A DNA stretch of 64,000 bases from Catenulispora sp. MAP5-51 (GCF_041261205.1 NZ_JBGCCH010000002.1:620001-684000), one strand, 5' to 3'. Shown: positions 42,120 through 51,637, numbered from the stretch's first letter. Notes: generated by a model not told the origin, from the letters alone. Made by a program: numbers and translations.

Positions 42120-43784
42120 TCAGGTGTTCGCCGGCTCGCGGTTCCCGCCCGAACCGGCGCCGCCGCCCTCTGGCTGCCGCTTCGGGATCCGCCCGGTGAA
42201 GGCGAACCCGATCAGCGCGACCAGCGCCAGGACCCCCAGCGACGCGCGCACCGCGACCAGGCGGGCCGAGGCGTTGGCCTGCATGACGGCCTCGGCTTGC
42301 GGGGCGGGGACGTTCGCCTCGGCGAGCGCCGCCGAGAGCTGGGCGTCGGACAGGAAGGGGGCGCCCGCGGCCAGCTTCGTTGTCGCCTGGGCGCTCACGC
42401 TCGCCGGAACGGCGGGGTTCTTCTCAATGGTGGTCAGGAACGAGCTCGTCAGGGCACCGATGAGGATGGAGCCGGCCAGTGCGGTGCCGATGGAGGAGCC
42501 CAGGTTGGTGACCGTGTTCTGAATACCGCCGACCTCGGCGCTGCGGCTGTCCGGGACCGCCGAGACGGTGATCGCACCGAGTTGTGAGGCCAGGGCGCCC
42601 ATGCCCGCCCCGATCAGCAGCAGCGGGATGGTCACGACGGCCGCACTGGAGTCGGCGTCCAGCGCCGCGGTCAGGGCCAGGGCTCCGGCGAACAGGCCCA
42701 GGACGCCCAAGCGCACGATCAGCCGGGGTGAGACGTGGGGGAACAGCCGCGGAATCAAGGTCGCGGCGGCCAGCAGGCTCAGAGACAGCGGCAGGATATG
42801 CACGCCGGTCCTGATCGCCGACAGGCCCAGGGCCACCGACAGATAGAGCGGCACGACGAAGAACACGCCCATCTGGACCAGGAACTGCAGGAAGAACATG
42901 ATGAGGCCGCCGGACAGCTGCCGGTTGGCGAACAGGCCCGGATCGACCAGCGGGTCCCGGCCCTGGCGGATCAAGTGCCCCTGCCACAGCAGGAACAGCC
43001 AGACCACCAGAACTCCGGCCATCATCAACCAGACCGACGCCGACATCCCCAGCCACGACGGCGCCCCGGCCTTCGGGACGAACCAGCCCCATTCGGAGGT
43101 GCGCAGCACGCCGTAGACGAAGATTCCGAGGCCCGCCGCGGACAGGCAGGCACCGATCAGGTCGAAGTGCGGACGGCCCGCGACCGGCCGGTCGACGACG
43201 GGCCGGGCCAGCGCCAGGATCACGGCCACGACGGCGACCTCGCCGGCGAAGACCCAGCGCCAGGAGAAGTACGTCGTGGCGAACCCCCCGATCAGCGGCC
43301 CCAGGCCGATGGCGACGGCGGCGGAGGCCGCGATGAGCCCGTAGGCGGCCGGGCGGCGCTCGACGGGGAAGTTGAGAGCCACCAGCGCGACGACCGCCGG
43401 CAGGATCAGGGCCGCGCCCAGACCCTCCAGGAGCGACCAGCCGAGCAGCAGGACGGTCAGGTTCGGGGCCAGCGCCGTGGTCAGCGAGCCGCAGCCGTAG
43501 ACCACGCAGCCGATCATGAAGGCCCGTTTGCGGCCGATCATCGCCCCGACCTTGCCGCCGGGCACCATGAACATGGCCATGACCAGCGTATAGGCGGTGA
43601 TGGCGCCCTGGATGCCGGTGATCGTGGTGCCGACGTCGGAGGCGACGGTCGCGATCGAGACGTTCATGACCGAGGAGTCCAGCGCCATCAGGAACTGGGC
43701 GGCAGCCAGGGTGGCCAGGACTGTCTTCCCGGCCCGTGCCCCCGCCCCTGCCCGGGACGGGTTCGCTGCTGCGTCGGTGCCCAC
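42120..43784 (-). CDS. DHA2-family MFS drug exporter (EmrB/QacA type)
   Basis: 554 residues with 14 predicted helices. Motifs: FLMALDSSVMNVSIATVASD (first helix with the D-x-x-x-x-N/V pattern of 14-helix exporters), GGKVGAMIGRKRAFMIG (MFS motif A) and GLGPLIGGFATTYFSWRWVF (motif C, GPxxGG). It should export hydrophobic drugs or metabolites using the proton gradient. A long hydrophilic loop near residue 480 is unremarkable for the family. It ends without a visible partner gene; the DUF2252 gene starts upstream on the same strand with a 13-bp gap. Confidence 0.93.
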   Translation of the reverse strand: MGTDAAANPSRAGAGARAGKTVLATLAAAQFLMALDSSVMNVSIATVASDVGTTITGIQGAITAYTLVMAMFMVPGGKVGAMIGRKRAFMIGCVVYGCGSLTTALAPNLTVLLLGWSLLEGLGAALILPAVVALVALNFPVERRPAAYGLIAASAAVAIGLGPLIGGFATTYFSWRWVFAGEVAVVAVILALARPVVDRPVAGRPHFDLIGACLSAAGLGIFVYGVLRTSEWGWFVPKAGAPSWLGMSASVWLMMAGVLVVWLFLLWQGHLIRQGRDPLVDPGLFANRQLSGGLIMFFLQFLVQMGVFFVVPLYLSVALGLSAIRTGVHILPLSLSLLAAATLIPRLFPHVSPRLIVRLGVLGLFAGALALTAALDADSSAAVVTIPLLLIGAGMGALASQLGAITVSAVPDSRSAEVGGIQNTVTNLGSSIGTALAGSILIGALTSSFLTTIEKNPAVPASVSAQATTKLAAGAPFLSDAQLSAALAEANVPAPQAEAVMQANASARLVAVRASLGVLALVALIGFAFTGRIPKRQPEGGGAGSGGNREPANT

Positions 43785-43797
43785 AGCTGCTCCCGCC

Positions 43798-45216
43798 CTA
43801 CAGTCCGGACTCGACAGCGATCCGGCCGGAGCGCCGGGCCTCTTCCAGAGCCGCGTGGTCCCGCTCGTTCTGGTCGGCGTACAGGGCCGCGAAGTCGGCG
43901 ACGGCTTCGGGGAACACCTCGTCGCCGCCGAGGTAGGCCGCGATGGCGATCCGGTCGCCGGTCCTGGCGTGCGCGCGGGCCAACGTCCAGCCGCACAGCC
44001 GGCCGTACACCGCCATCTCCGGGTCGGACAGGCCCTCGATCACGACCGAGCCCTTCCAGTCCGCGAGCTGGCGCACATAGAAGTCCCGCCTGTGCCCGTC
44101 GATCCCCTCGGCGCTCTCCCAGCCCAGGAAGATGTCGCTGACGGTCTGCATGAGCCGCTGGCCCTGGACCACGCGCTCGCCCTCGCCGACCTGCTCGGCG
44201 GTGGGCCGGCCGCCGTACTGCGCGATGACCGAACGCTGCGCCTCCTTGATCTGGAGGAACAACGGGTCGTCGTCGTCCCGGCCGCGCATCAGCACGATCC
44301 AGCACCGGGTGCCGACGCTGCCGACCCCGACGACCTTGCGCGCCATGTCCACGAAGTCGAATCCGTCCAGCAGGTAGCGCCGATCGCTTTGCAGCGTGCG
44401 GCGATAGCCGCCCAGCAGTTCGCGGAACCACTCCTCGAACTCGGCGCGCTCCACATCCGGCAGCAGGTCCCGGATCGGCATGACCAACGGCGGGCTGGGC
44501 AGGATCCGGCGCTCGCCGTCGACCAGGCCGGTGAGCCGGCCAAAGGCGCGCGTGCTGGTCCGCCTGCGGGCCTTGGCCAGGGCCTTGTCGAAGGTCGCCC
44601 GCCGCTCCTTCGTGAGCCCCGCCTTCAGGGACTCCCGCAGCTCGTCGACGTCGGCCCGGGCGTACCAGACGTCGAGCGATTTCATCCCGGCGAAGTCGCC
44701 CATCGCCAGCTGGTAGCCGCGCACCGCCGCCAGGACGACCTTGCGCCGCTTCTTCTGACTGAACCCGTTGTCCCGGCCGGCGATCTCCAGACTGGCTGCC
44801 AGCCTTTTGACGTCCCATTCCCAGGGCCCCTGATGGGTCTCGTCGAAGTCGTTGACGTCGAAGACCAGCTTGCGCTCCGGCGAGCCGAACATGCCGAAGT
44901 TCGACAGGTGCGCGTCCCCGCACGCCTGCACGGCCAGCCCGGAATCGGCCGTGTGCGCCAGGTCCGCGGCCATCACCGCGGCGGCGCCGCGGAAGAAGGT
45001 GAACGGCGAGACGAGCATGCGGCCGTACCGGACCGGGACCAGCTCCGGGACCCGGGTCTTGCCCTGCTCCTGAAGGATCGCGACCGGGTCGGCGCGATCG
45101 GCGGCGGGCTGGAACTGCGCGTTCTCCTCGACGGGAGTGGCCTCGCGCGCCGCGATGCCCGCCGCGGCGCGTTCTTCAGGAGTCCGGTGCGTACGGTGCT
45201 CCGCGGACCTGGCCAT
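43798..45216 (-). CDS. DUF2252 family protein
   Basis: 472 residues from the ATG at 45216, which has GGAGG five bases upstream. Landmarks: RYGRMLVSPFTFFRGAAAVM, CGDAHLSNFGMFGSPERKL and FDVNDFDETHQGPWEWDVKR, which is the kinase-like HGDxxxxN...D core seen in DUF2252. Then VGVGSVGTRCWIVLM and CGWTLARAHARTGD. These proteins share a fold with aminoglycoside-phosphotransferase-like kinases, but no substrate is known. It lies 13 bp before the MFS exporter gene, so the two may be co-transcribed. Confidence 0.9.
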   Translation of the reverse strand: MARSAEHRTHRTPEERAAAGIAAREATPVEENAQFQPAADRADPVAILQEQGKTRVPELVPVRYGRMLVSPFTFFRGAAAVMAADLAHTADSGLAVQACGDAHLSNFGMFGSPERKLVFDVNDFDETHQGPWEWDVKRLAASLEIAGRDNGFSQKKRRKVVLAAVRGYQLAMGDFAGMKSLDVWYARADVDELRESLKAGLTKERRATFDKALAKARRRTSTRAFGRLTGLVDGERRILPSPPLVMPIRDLLPDVERAEFEEWFRELLGGYRRTLQSDRRYLLDGFDFVDMARKVVGVGSVGTRCWIVLMRGRDDDDPLFLQIKEAQRSVIAQYGGRPTAEQVGEGERVVQGQRLMQTVSDIFLGWESAEGIDGHRRDFYVRQLADWKGSVVIEGLSDPEMAVYGRLCGWTLARAHARTGDRIAIAAYLGGDEVFPEAVADFAALYADQNERDHAALEEARRSGRIAVESGL

Positions 45217-45325
45217 GGCGCCCTCCAAGATCATCGGCTGCCGGACCGGACAACCTGCCTCCCTCGCAAGGTTGGCAGCTCCGTAGTCCGGGAACGGCGC
45301 CAATGATCCATCCGGGGGACGGCCC

Positions 45326-46300
45326 TCAGACCTCCCCCGCCCCGATCGCCCGCTGATACCGCGCGATGACCTGCTCCACGGCCGCCACCAGTTCCGGGGC
45401 CTGCACCACCTCGAAGTCGGCGCCCAGCATGCCCAGATACAGCGCCAGCCGCTCGGGGTCGTCGGACCCCGGCGCGAAGGCGCACCGGCCGTCGGGCAGC
45501 TCTTCGATCTCGATCGGCGTCGGGATGCGGGCCCGGACATGCTCGGCGGACGCGTCCACGATCACCCGCGCCGTGTACCGCCACGTCCCGCGCGCCACGC
45601 CGCTGTCGACCCGCGCGGTGATCTCGGCGTCCGGCGGCGTGGGCCGGGGCGCGAAGCGCGGGCCCGGCGGGCCGAGGGGGCGGATCCGGTCGGCGCGGAA
45701 CGTGCGCCAGTCCGCGCGCTCCAGGTCCCAGGCGAACAGGTACCAGCGCTGCCGGCGGTGGACCAGGCGGTAGGGCTCGGCGGAGCGGCGGGACGACCCG
45801 CCCGAGTGGGCTTCGTAGTCGAAGCGCACAGCCAGCTGGTCCCGGCAGGCCAGGGCCAGCGTGGTGAGGGTTTCCGCGTCCACCGGCGGAGTGCCCGCCG
45901 GGACCGGCAGGGCATGCGAGCCGAACGACTCGACGCGGTGGCGGAGCCGGGCCGGCAGGATGCGCTGCAGCTTCGCCAGGGCACTGAGCGAGGTCTCCTC
46001 GATGCCCGCGACGGCTCCGCCGGCCGCGACCCGCAGGCCCAGGGCGACGGCCACCGCCTCGTCGTCGTCCAGCAGCAGCGGAGGCAGCGCGGCTCCGGAG
46101 CCGAGGCGGTAGCCGCCGGCCACGCCGGGCCGGGCTTCGACCGGATAGCCGAGCTCGCGCAGGCGCTCGACGTCGTTGCGGACGGTGCGGGTGGTCACGC
46201 CCAAGCGCTCGGCGAGTTCGCCGCCGGTCCAGTCGCGGCGGGCTTGGAAGAGGGACAGCAGCCGCAGCAGCCGCAGCAGCCGCGCCGAGGTCTCCAACAT
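45326..46300 (-). CDS. WYL-domain transcriptional regulator (DeoR-type HTH)
   Basis: 324 residues from the ATG at 46300. The winged helix (LLRLLSLFQARRDWTGGELA, then VTTRTVRNDVERLRELG) is followed by a linker and a WYL domain (about 140-215: YRLVHRRQRWYLFAWDLER). A WCX-like C-terminal extension contains ARVIVDASAEHVR and ADFEVVQAPELV. It diverges from an epoxide hydrolase gene with 88 bp between them. Control of that gene and itself is the simple inference. The ligand is unknown; WYL proteins often sense nucleic acid or nucleotides. Confidence 0.9.
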   Translation of the reverse strand: MLETSARLLRLLRLLSLFQARRDWTGGELAERLGVTTRTVRNDVERLRELGYPVEARPGVAGGYRLGSGAALPPLLLDDDEAVAVALGLRVAAGGAVAGIEETSLSALAKLQRILPARLRHRVESFGSHALPVPAGTPPVDAETLTTLALACRDQLAVRFDYEAHSGGSSRRSAEPYRLVHRRQRWYLFAWDLERADWRTFRADRIRPLGPPGPRFAPRPTPPDAEITARVDSGVARGTWRYTARVIVDASAEHVRARIPTPIEIEELPDGRCAFAPGSDDPERLALYLGMLGADFEVVQAPELVAAVEQVIARYQRAIGAGEV

Positions 46301-46388
46301 TCTCGAACCGTATCCGAGATCGCGGAACGAACCTTTCCGCAATGGTTTCTACGGTGGCCTTACTGACCGCACCAAGTGGAGGCACCCG
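46301..46388. promoter_or_regulatory. Divergent promoter region with two short inverted repeats
   Basis: TCTCG-aaccgtatc-CGAGA (46301-46319) and GCGGAA-cgaacct-TTCCGC (46322-46340) lie side by side between the WYL regulator and the epoxide hydrolase gene. Either may be the regulator's operator. Arms are only five and six bases, so chance is not excluded. Confidence 0.4.
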
Positions 46389-47519
46389 ATGACCACCGAG
46401 ATTCAGCCCTTCCAGATCGCCGTCCCGCAGGCAGAGCTCGACGATCTCCACGCGCGCCTGGCCAACGCCCGCTGGGCCGCGTCCGTACCGGGAGCCGGAT
46501 GGGAGCGCGGAGTGCCCGTGGACTACCTGAAGGAGCTCGCGGAGTACTGGCGGAGCGGGTTCGACTGGCGCGCGCAGGAGAAGGCGCTGAACGCCTTCCC
46601 GCAGTTCGTCACCGAGATCGACGGCCAGCGGATCCACTTCCTGCACGTCCGGTCCTCGCGCCCCGACGCCAAGCCGTTGCTGCTCACGCATGGCTTCCCG
46701 AGCTCGGTGGCCGAGTTCGCGAACCTGATCGAGCACCTGGTCGCCCCCGAGAACGCCGAAGAGCCTGCGTTCCACGTCGTCGCGCCCTCACTTCCCGGAT
46801 ACGGGTTCTCGACTCCCCTCGCCGCGCGGGGCTGGGCCCTCAGCCGGACCGCCCGGGCCTGGATCGAGCTCATGCGCCGCCTCGACTACAACCGCTACGG
46901 CGTGCACGGCGGCGACGTCGGCAGCGGCGTCTCGGGCCTGGTCGCCGGCTTCGACGCCGAGCACGTCACCGGGATCCACGTGACCACCGACCCGCAAACC
47001 GCCGCGAACGTGGCCACCTTCCTGCCGGGCCTGGCCGACCGCCTGGACCCGACCGACCCGGTCGACGCTTTGGCCCTGGAGCGGATGACCGCGTTCCGGA
47101 AGGAGGGATCGGGCTACCTCGCCATCCAGAGCAGCCGCCCCCAGACCATCGGCTACGGCCTGGTCGACTCCCCGGTCCTGCAACTGGCGTGGATCGCGGA
47201 GAAGTTTGAGCAGTGGACCGACCTCCCGATCGACCGCGACCAACTGCTGACCACCGTGAGCCTGTTCTGGTTCACCGGCGCCGGTGCCTCGGCGGCCCAC
47301 ACCCTCTACGACCAGTTCCACTCCTCCGAATGGGGCGCCCCCTCCCCCGTGCCGCACGGCTACGCCGTCTTCGGCGCGGACCCGACGGTCCGCAAGCTGG
47401 TCCCGGCCGAAGCCGACGCGCACTGGAGCGAGTTCGAGCGCGGGAAGCACTTCCCGGCGATGGAGTGCCCTGAACTGCTGGCGGCGGATCTGCGCGCGTT
47501 CTTCGGGCCGCTGAGCTGA
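46389..47519 (+). CDS. Epoxide hydrolase (EHN-type alpha/beta hydrolase)
   Basis: 376 residues. An N-terminal EHN domain (1-100: FDWRAQEKALNAFPQFVTEI, with the trailing IDGQRIHFLH) precedes the alpha/beta core. HGFPSS at 101-106 gives the oxyanion HGxP, GGDVGSG at 174-180 carries the nucleophile Asp176, and GKHFPAME holds the likely catalytic His354. Length and motifs fit microsomal-type epoxide hydrolases of actinomycetes, which open epoxides to diols. It diverges from a WYL regulator, which probably controls it. A TetR gene follows 83 bp later. Confidence 0.92.
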   Translation: MTTEIQPFQIAVPQAELDDLHARLANARWAASVPGAGWERGVPVDYLKELAEYWRSGFDWRAQEKALNAFPQFVTEIDGQRIHFLHVRSSRPDAKPLLLTHGFPSSVAEFANLIEHLVAPENAEEPAFHVVAPSLPGYGFSTPLAARGWALSRTARAWIELMRRLDYNRYGVHGGDVGSGVSGLVAGFDAEHVTGIHVTTDPQTAANVATFLPGLADRLDPTDPVDALALERMTAFRKEGSGYLAIQSSRPQTIGYGLVDSPVLQLAWIAEKFEQWTDLPIDRDQLLTTVSLFWFTGAGASAAHTLYDQFHSSEWGAPSPVPHGYAVFGADPTVRKLVPAEADAHWSEFERGKHFPAMECPELLAADLRAFFGPLS

Positions 47520-47580
47520 GTCGACCTGAGCTGAGTAGTGAAACCACCACAATTACAATGTGGCAGGAGGCCGGAATACA

Positions 47581-47597
47581 ATCCTCCGCAGGAGGAT
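47581..47597 (+). promoter_or_regulatory. Hairpin that hides the ribosome site of the TetR gene
   Basis: ATCCTCC-gca-GGAGGAT, a perfect 7-bp inverted repeat with a 3-base loop. Its right arm is the ribosome-binding site of the next gene, six bases before the GTG. In mRNA it would pair the whole Shine-Dalgarno sequence. Confidence 0.5.
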
Positions 47598-47602
47598 CAA
47601 CA

Positions 47603-48196
47603 GTGGAAGCTCCCCCCACCCGCCCCGCGGGCCGACCGCGAAATCCCGAGCTGGACGCGGCGATCCTGGCGGCGGCCGAGCAGCAGCTCCGTGAGGCCGG
47701 CTACGCCGGGATGTCCATGGAGTCCGTGGCCACCGTCGCCGGGACGACGGTTCCGGCCGTGCGCCGCCGCTTCAGCAGCAAGGCTGATTTGGCCGTCGCG
47801 GTGATCGACTCGCTGCGCGTCGAGGGCCTGCCCGACGGCTCGGGCCCGCCCCGGGTCCGGGCCCTGGCGATCCTTCGGAACTTCCACGCCAATCTCCTGC
47901 GCGAGAACTCCATGGCGGTCGTCGGCACCCTTCTGGCCGAGGAGCGCCGCAATCCGGAGGTGCTCGCCGCCTTCCGCACCCGGCTGGTCGAGCCGCGCCG
48001 GACGGCGCTGCGCGACACCCTGGCCGAGGGGGTCGGGTCCGGCGAGCTGCCGGGGTCGGCCGATCCCGACGTCCTCGCCAGCATGCTGATCGGCGCGTTC
48101 TACGCGCGGTACGTCGCCACGTCCGACGTCCCCGACGACTTGGCGGAGCAGAGCCTGCGGCACGTATGGCCGGACGCCGACGGCGCCCGGCCGTGA
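47603..48196 (+). CDS. TetR-family transcriptional regulator
   Basis: 197 residues from the GTG at 47603, fixed by GGAGGA six bases upstream. The HTH region has AILAAAEQQLREAGYAGMSM and VATVAGTTVPAVRRRFSSK, the usual TetR recognition helix, where Tyr-Arg is more common than the AVRRRF seen here. The C-terminal part is the helical ligand domain (TetR_C), ending near ADPDVLASMLIGAFYARYV. No operator is certain, though CCACA-attacaa-TGTGG (about 47546-47563) lies upstream. The target may be the epoxide hydrolase just before it; that is a guess. Confidence 0.9.
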   Translation: MEAPPTRPAGRPRNPELDAAILAAAEQQLREAGYAGMSMESVATVAGTTVPAVRRRFSSKADLAVAVIDSLRVEGLPDGSGPPRVRALAILRNFHANLLRENSMAVVGTLLAEERRNPEVLAAFRTRLVEPRRTALRDTLAEGVGSGELPGSADPDVLASMLIGAFYARYVATSDVPDDLAEQSLRHVWPDADGARP

Positions 48197-48215
48197 GCCG
48201 TGGTCCGGCCAGGGC

Positions 48216-49118
48216 TCATTCCGCCGGCGCCGCCAAGTCCTTCGCCGCCATCTCCGCGAACTGCGGACTCGTCACCAGGCTCTTGAAGTCGAAGTCCGGC
48301 TTGCCCACGGTGAACGCGTAGAAGGTCTTGCCCTGGTCGAGGATGTAGATCTCGTAGCCGGGCTGACCCGATGCGAGGGCGGTGCCGAGAGTCAGCCAGG
48401 CACTCAAACCGTTCGGCAGCGTGACGGCTTCGCCGGTGCTCGGCTTGCTTTTGTCCTCACGCCCCAGCCCGTGGATGAACATCTCGCTGCTGGCACCGTC
48501 CTTGCTGACGACGCGGTACGTGGCGATCCCCATATGCGGCGTGTAGCCAGGAGGAACGACGAACGAGGGCGCGTCGAACAGCGCCGGGCTGAGAAGGTCC
48601 TGGGGCGGGACGTCCTTGGGCAACCCGATGCTCGCGACAGCCGGGGTGACCTCGTAGTCCGGCAACAACGCGGTCAATGCGGCGATGGTGCGATGACAGG
48701 TGTCCCGCCAGCGCTGCTGGAGGTCCGCGGGATCGCCCGGAGCGGCATCCGCTCTCAACTCCGAGTCGGGGCACGACTTCCACTGCTCGAACAGCGCCCC
48801 CATGGTCCCCTTCGCAGGAGCCTGCGATGTGCTGGAAGCGGGATGCGCCGGACTCGTCGCCGGGGCCGCCGGCTTCGAGACCGCCGACGTCGGAGCCGCC
48901 GGCGTCGGGGTGTAGGCCGCCGAGCCGCCACCGAACGTGCCCGCGATCGCGACCACGCCGACCGCGACCGCCGCGACTCCCGCGGTGGCTCCGCCGATCC
49001 CCGCATAGCGCCTCCGCCGCAGACGAGCGCTCTCGGCCCGCGCTGCCGCGCCGGTGCCGGCCAGGTGTGTCCAGTCCTCGGCCCGCGTCGCGCTGGTGAA
49101 GATGTCGTTGTCATGCAT
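48216..49118 (-). CDS. Membrane-anchored protein, partner of the sigma factor gene
   Basis: 300 residues from the ATG at 49118, preceded by GGAGGAATCCC. A cytoplasmic segment (1-43, with RAEDWTHLAGTGAAARAESA) precedes one membrane helix (about 44-66: GVAAVAVGVVAIAGTF), then a Pro/Ala/Ser linker and an extracytoplasmic domain with Cys pairs. It overlaps the end of the sigma gene by eight bases. Anti-sigma factors have this topology and position, but no zinc-type HxxxCxxC motif is seen. Some SigE-family loci encode such proteins without proven anti-sigma action. Confidence 0.75.
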   Translation of the reverse strand: MHDNDIFTSATRAEDWTHLAGTGAAARAESARLRRRRYAGIGGATAGVAAVAVGVVAIAGTFGGGSAAYTPTPAAPTSAVSKPAAPATSPAHPASSTSQAPAKGTMGALFEQWKSCPDSELRADAAPGDPADLQQRWRDTCHRTIAALTALLPDYEVTPAVASIGLPKDVPPQDLLSPALFDAPSFVVPPGYTPHMGIATYRVVSKDGASSEMFIHGLGREDKSKPSTGEAVTLPNGLSAWLTLGTALASGQPGYEIYILDQGKTFYAFTVGKPDFDFKSLVTSPQFAEMAAKDLAAPAE

Positions 49119-49644
49119 GGGATTCCTCCGTCGCCAGAACATCCATGTGCCAGTCGGAGAGCAGGAGCGCGAGCGCCGCGCGGCCCCGGGACAGCTGGGC
49201 TTTGACCGTGCCGGGTGCGACCCGGAGTTCGCGGGCCACGTCCTCGACCCGCATGTCATTCAGGTGGTGCAGCACCAGCACGGTGCGCTGTCCCTTGGGC
49301 AGCTTGGCCAGGGCGTCGCGCAGCGCCACGGCGTCCGGCGACGGCCCAGGAGAATCGGAGGGCGGCCCGTGTTTTCGCAGGGCCTTGAGTCCTGACTTCC
49401 AGTGCCGCCAGTGCGAGACGGCCAAGCGGTAGGCCGTGGTCTTGACCCAGCCCACCGGGTCGCCGCGGCCGTCGGTCAGCGTGTCCCACCGCAGCCAGGC
49501 GCGGGCGAACGCCTCCTGCACGCAGTCCTGCGCCTCGGTGAGGTCGCCGATCAACAGATAGAGCTGGCCGACCAGACGCGGCGCGGTCGCCGCGTACACG
49601 GCGTCGAAGTCCGTCGCGTCGGACTCCGATCGTCTTCCCGTCAT
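49111..49644 (-). CDS. SigE-family ECF RNA polymerase sigma factor
   Basis: 177 residues from the ATG at 49644. Region 2 is LVGQLYLLIGDLTEAQDCVQ, with EAFARAWLRW for -10 recognition. Region 4 is LPKGQRTVLVLHHLNDMRVE, with VARELRVAPGTVKAQLSRGR as the -35 helix-turn-helix. The length fits the SigE subgroup of actinomycetes. The gene that follows, overlapping by eight bases, encodes a one-helix membrane protein, probably its partner. No autoregulatory promoter was identified upstream. Confidence 0.93.
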   Translation of the reverse strand: MTGRRSESDATDFDAVYAATAPRLVGQLYLLIGDLTEAQDCVQEAFARAWLRWDTLTDGRGDPVGWVKTTAYRLAVSHWRHWKSGLKALRKHGPPSDSPGPSPDAVALRDALAKLPKGQRTVLVLHHLNDMRVEDVARELRVAPGTVKAQLSRGRAALALLLSDWHMDVLATEESHA

Positions 49645-49722
49645 GCCCTCTCCCCTCACTCGCCGATGTGTCGAGCGCTGTACGCGTGGGCGTACGGGAA
49701 AGGTTGCGTCGCGGTCAGAACC

Positions 49723-51579
49723 TCAGGAGTCGAAGACCATCTCGGTGACGAAGCCGGGCAGCGCCGCGCGCACCGGGTACAGGACGGTGGCGTGCCCGTG
49801 GTGCGGGGTCTGGCCGGCCATGACCGTGAAGGACACGTCCTCCCCGTAGGCGCTGGTCGTCCGCGAGGTCACCTTCACCGTGCCCGCGTCGAGGGTCCCG
49901 TCGTAGGTGAAGGCCTTGGCCAGGCCGGTCCAGTCCGACGGCGCCAGATCGCCGGGGTAGATCACCACGGTGCCGTCCGGGCCGCGGTGGTTCCAGCCGG
50001 GCTGGCCGGAGGCCAACGGCCGGAAGCGCATCGGGTGGCGCCAGTCCGCGTAGATGAGGAAGACGGAGGTCTTGCCCTGGAGCATGTTCTCGGCCTGGGT
50101 GAACTCCTCGGACAGAGTCTCCTCGGCGGAGATGATGTGCGCCGGGTGCGTGGCGTGGGAGGTCCCGGCCAGCGCGGCCGCGGCCGCGGGCGCCGTGGGC
50201 ACGGTGTCGACCATGGATTCCGAGCCGTGCGTCGCCGACCATCCGACGAGCACCGCCAGGCCCACGACGCTGAACGCGCCCAGCGCCGGAACCCGGCGCG
50301 AACCGCGCTGCCACCAGGTGTCGACCGGTGCCAGCCGGTCCGAGCGGAGCGTGCCCTCGCCGACGACGCCGCCGCGCAGGGACGCCGGCGCCAGGTGGTG
50401 GAAGAGCGCCCCGACCGCGAGGCCCGCGACGGGGAACATGATCGCTTCGTAGCGCATGTGGGAGGGGTCGACGCCGGCGATCATGATCACGTACGTGCCG
50501 CCGAGCGCCCCGAGCAGCAGCCCCGAGACGATGTCGGTGAAACGGAGCACGACGAACAGCAGCGCGCCGGCGAGCAGCACCGACAGCGCCTTGTCGCCCT
50601 GCAGCGTGCTGAGCACGTCGTAACGGGTGATGGTCCAGGCGACCTGGAAGGGGTCCGAGGTCACCTGCGACACCTGCGACCCGGCCCCGCGCCCGGAGAT
50701 CTTGGCCTCCAGCAGGTGGACGAACACGGTCGTCCCGGCGACGATCATCGAGGGCCACAGCCAGTCGTTGCGCAGCCGCCGGGACCGGCCGCGCCCCGGG
50801 AACGCGGTCGCCCACACCCACGCGAAGAAGGCCATGACGGCGGCGGTCGGCATCACCTGGCGGCTCAGTTCCAGCAGCACGGACAGCAGCGCCAGCGCGA
50901 TCAGGTTGTGCGCGCGGGCCCGCCGGCCGAGCGGCAGGTTCAGCAGGATCAGCGCCAGCACCGCGATCGCCACCGAGTCGGTGACCGCCTCGGCGAGGGT
51001 CATCAGGAACCCGCACATGCCGAGCACCCCGCCGGCGGCCAGCGCGGCGGTCGGGCCGTACAGCCGCTGCACCAGCCGCGTCACCGCCCACAGCATCACG
51101 GCGAACGCCACCATCGCGGCGATCGGCATCCCCTCGGCGACGCCGAAGACGGCGACGAACGGCGCGGCGAAGAAGGGGTACAGCATGCGGGACTGGACCA
51201 TCAGCCAGGCCGGGTCGGTGTGCGCGAAGTACCAGGGCTCCGCGACCGTCCCGGAGTTGGCGAACTGCTTGGCCAGCGCGTGGGCATCGCTCCAGCCCAG
51301 ATCGCGCAGGGCCATCACGACGTAGTAGCGGCTGTCCGGCGGGAAGGAGTACGCCGACCAGTGCAGGCGCGCGTAGAAGCCGAAGGCCAGCGGGGCCAGG
51401 ACGAACAGCAGCACCGCGGCGTTGACGCCGAACACGTCGTGGCGCACGAAGCGGTCGACCCGGGTGGAGAAGCGGTTGCCCGCACGCGGCGGATCGAAGG
51501 CGGCCAGATCATCCCCGGCCTCGCCCTGATCCGGAACCGCCGGTTCGGCCGCAGCGGCCAGCTCAGTGTCCGATGACAT
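49723..51579 (-). CDS. Multipass membrane protein, GT-C-like
   Basis: 618 residues from the ATG at 51579 (GGGGCGGGGT upstream). About 11 helices between residues 45 and 460. The first extracytoplasmic loop is long (RLHWSAYSFPPDSRYYVVMA) and acidic/aromatic, as in GT-C glycosyltransferases and PMT-like proteins. A C-terminal soluble domain (about 480-618) follows the last helix. No DxD or ExD motif is firm enough to name a sugar donor. The gene lies 78 bp from the sigma gene on the same strand. Function unknown; the membrane-transferase idea is inference. Confidence 0.7.
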   Translation of the reverse strand: MSSDTELAAAAEPAVPDQGEAGDDLAAFDPPRAGNRFSTRVDRFVRHDVFGVNAAVLLFVLAPLAFGFYARLHWSAYSFPPDSRYYVVMALRDLGWSDAHALAKQFANSGTVAEPWYFAHTDPAWLMVQSRMLYPFFAAPFVAVFGVAEGMPIAAMVAFAVMLWAVTRLVQRLYGPTAALAAGGVLGMCGFLMTLAEAVTDSVAIAVLALILLNLPLGRRARAHNLIALALLSVLLELSRQVMPTAAVMAFFAWVWATAFPGRGRSRRLRNDWLWPSMIVAGTTVFVHLLEAKISGRGAGSQVSQVTSDPFQVAWTITRYDVLSTLQGDKALSVLLAGALLFVVLRFTDIVSGLLLGALGGTYVIMIAGVDPSHMRYEAIMFPVAGLAVGALFHHLAPASLRGGVVGEGTLRSDRLAPVDTWWQRGSRRVPALGAFSVVGLAVLVGWSATHGSESMVDTVPTAPAAAAALAGTSHATHPAHIISAEETLSEEFTQAENMLQGKTSVFLIYADWRHPMRFRPLASGQPGWNHRGPDGTVVIYPGDLAPSDWTGLAKAFTYDGTLDAGTVKVTSRTTSAYGEDVSFTVMAGQTPHHGHATVLYPVRAALPGFVTEMVFDS

Positions 51580-51637
51580 ACCCCGCCCCACCCACTACGT
51601 GTTACCCCGTAAGTGGCAGGACGGTACCACGCACCGA

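Noticed and set aside
48216-49118. Naming the sigma-linked membrane protein an anti-sigma factor
   Set aside because: No zinc-binding HxxxCxxC motif or recognisable anti-sigma domain was found, so only the partner position is stated.
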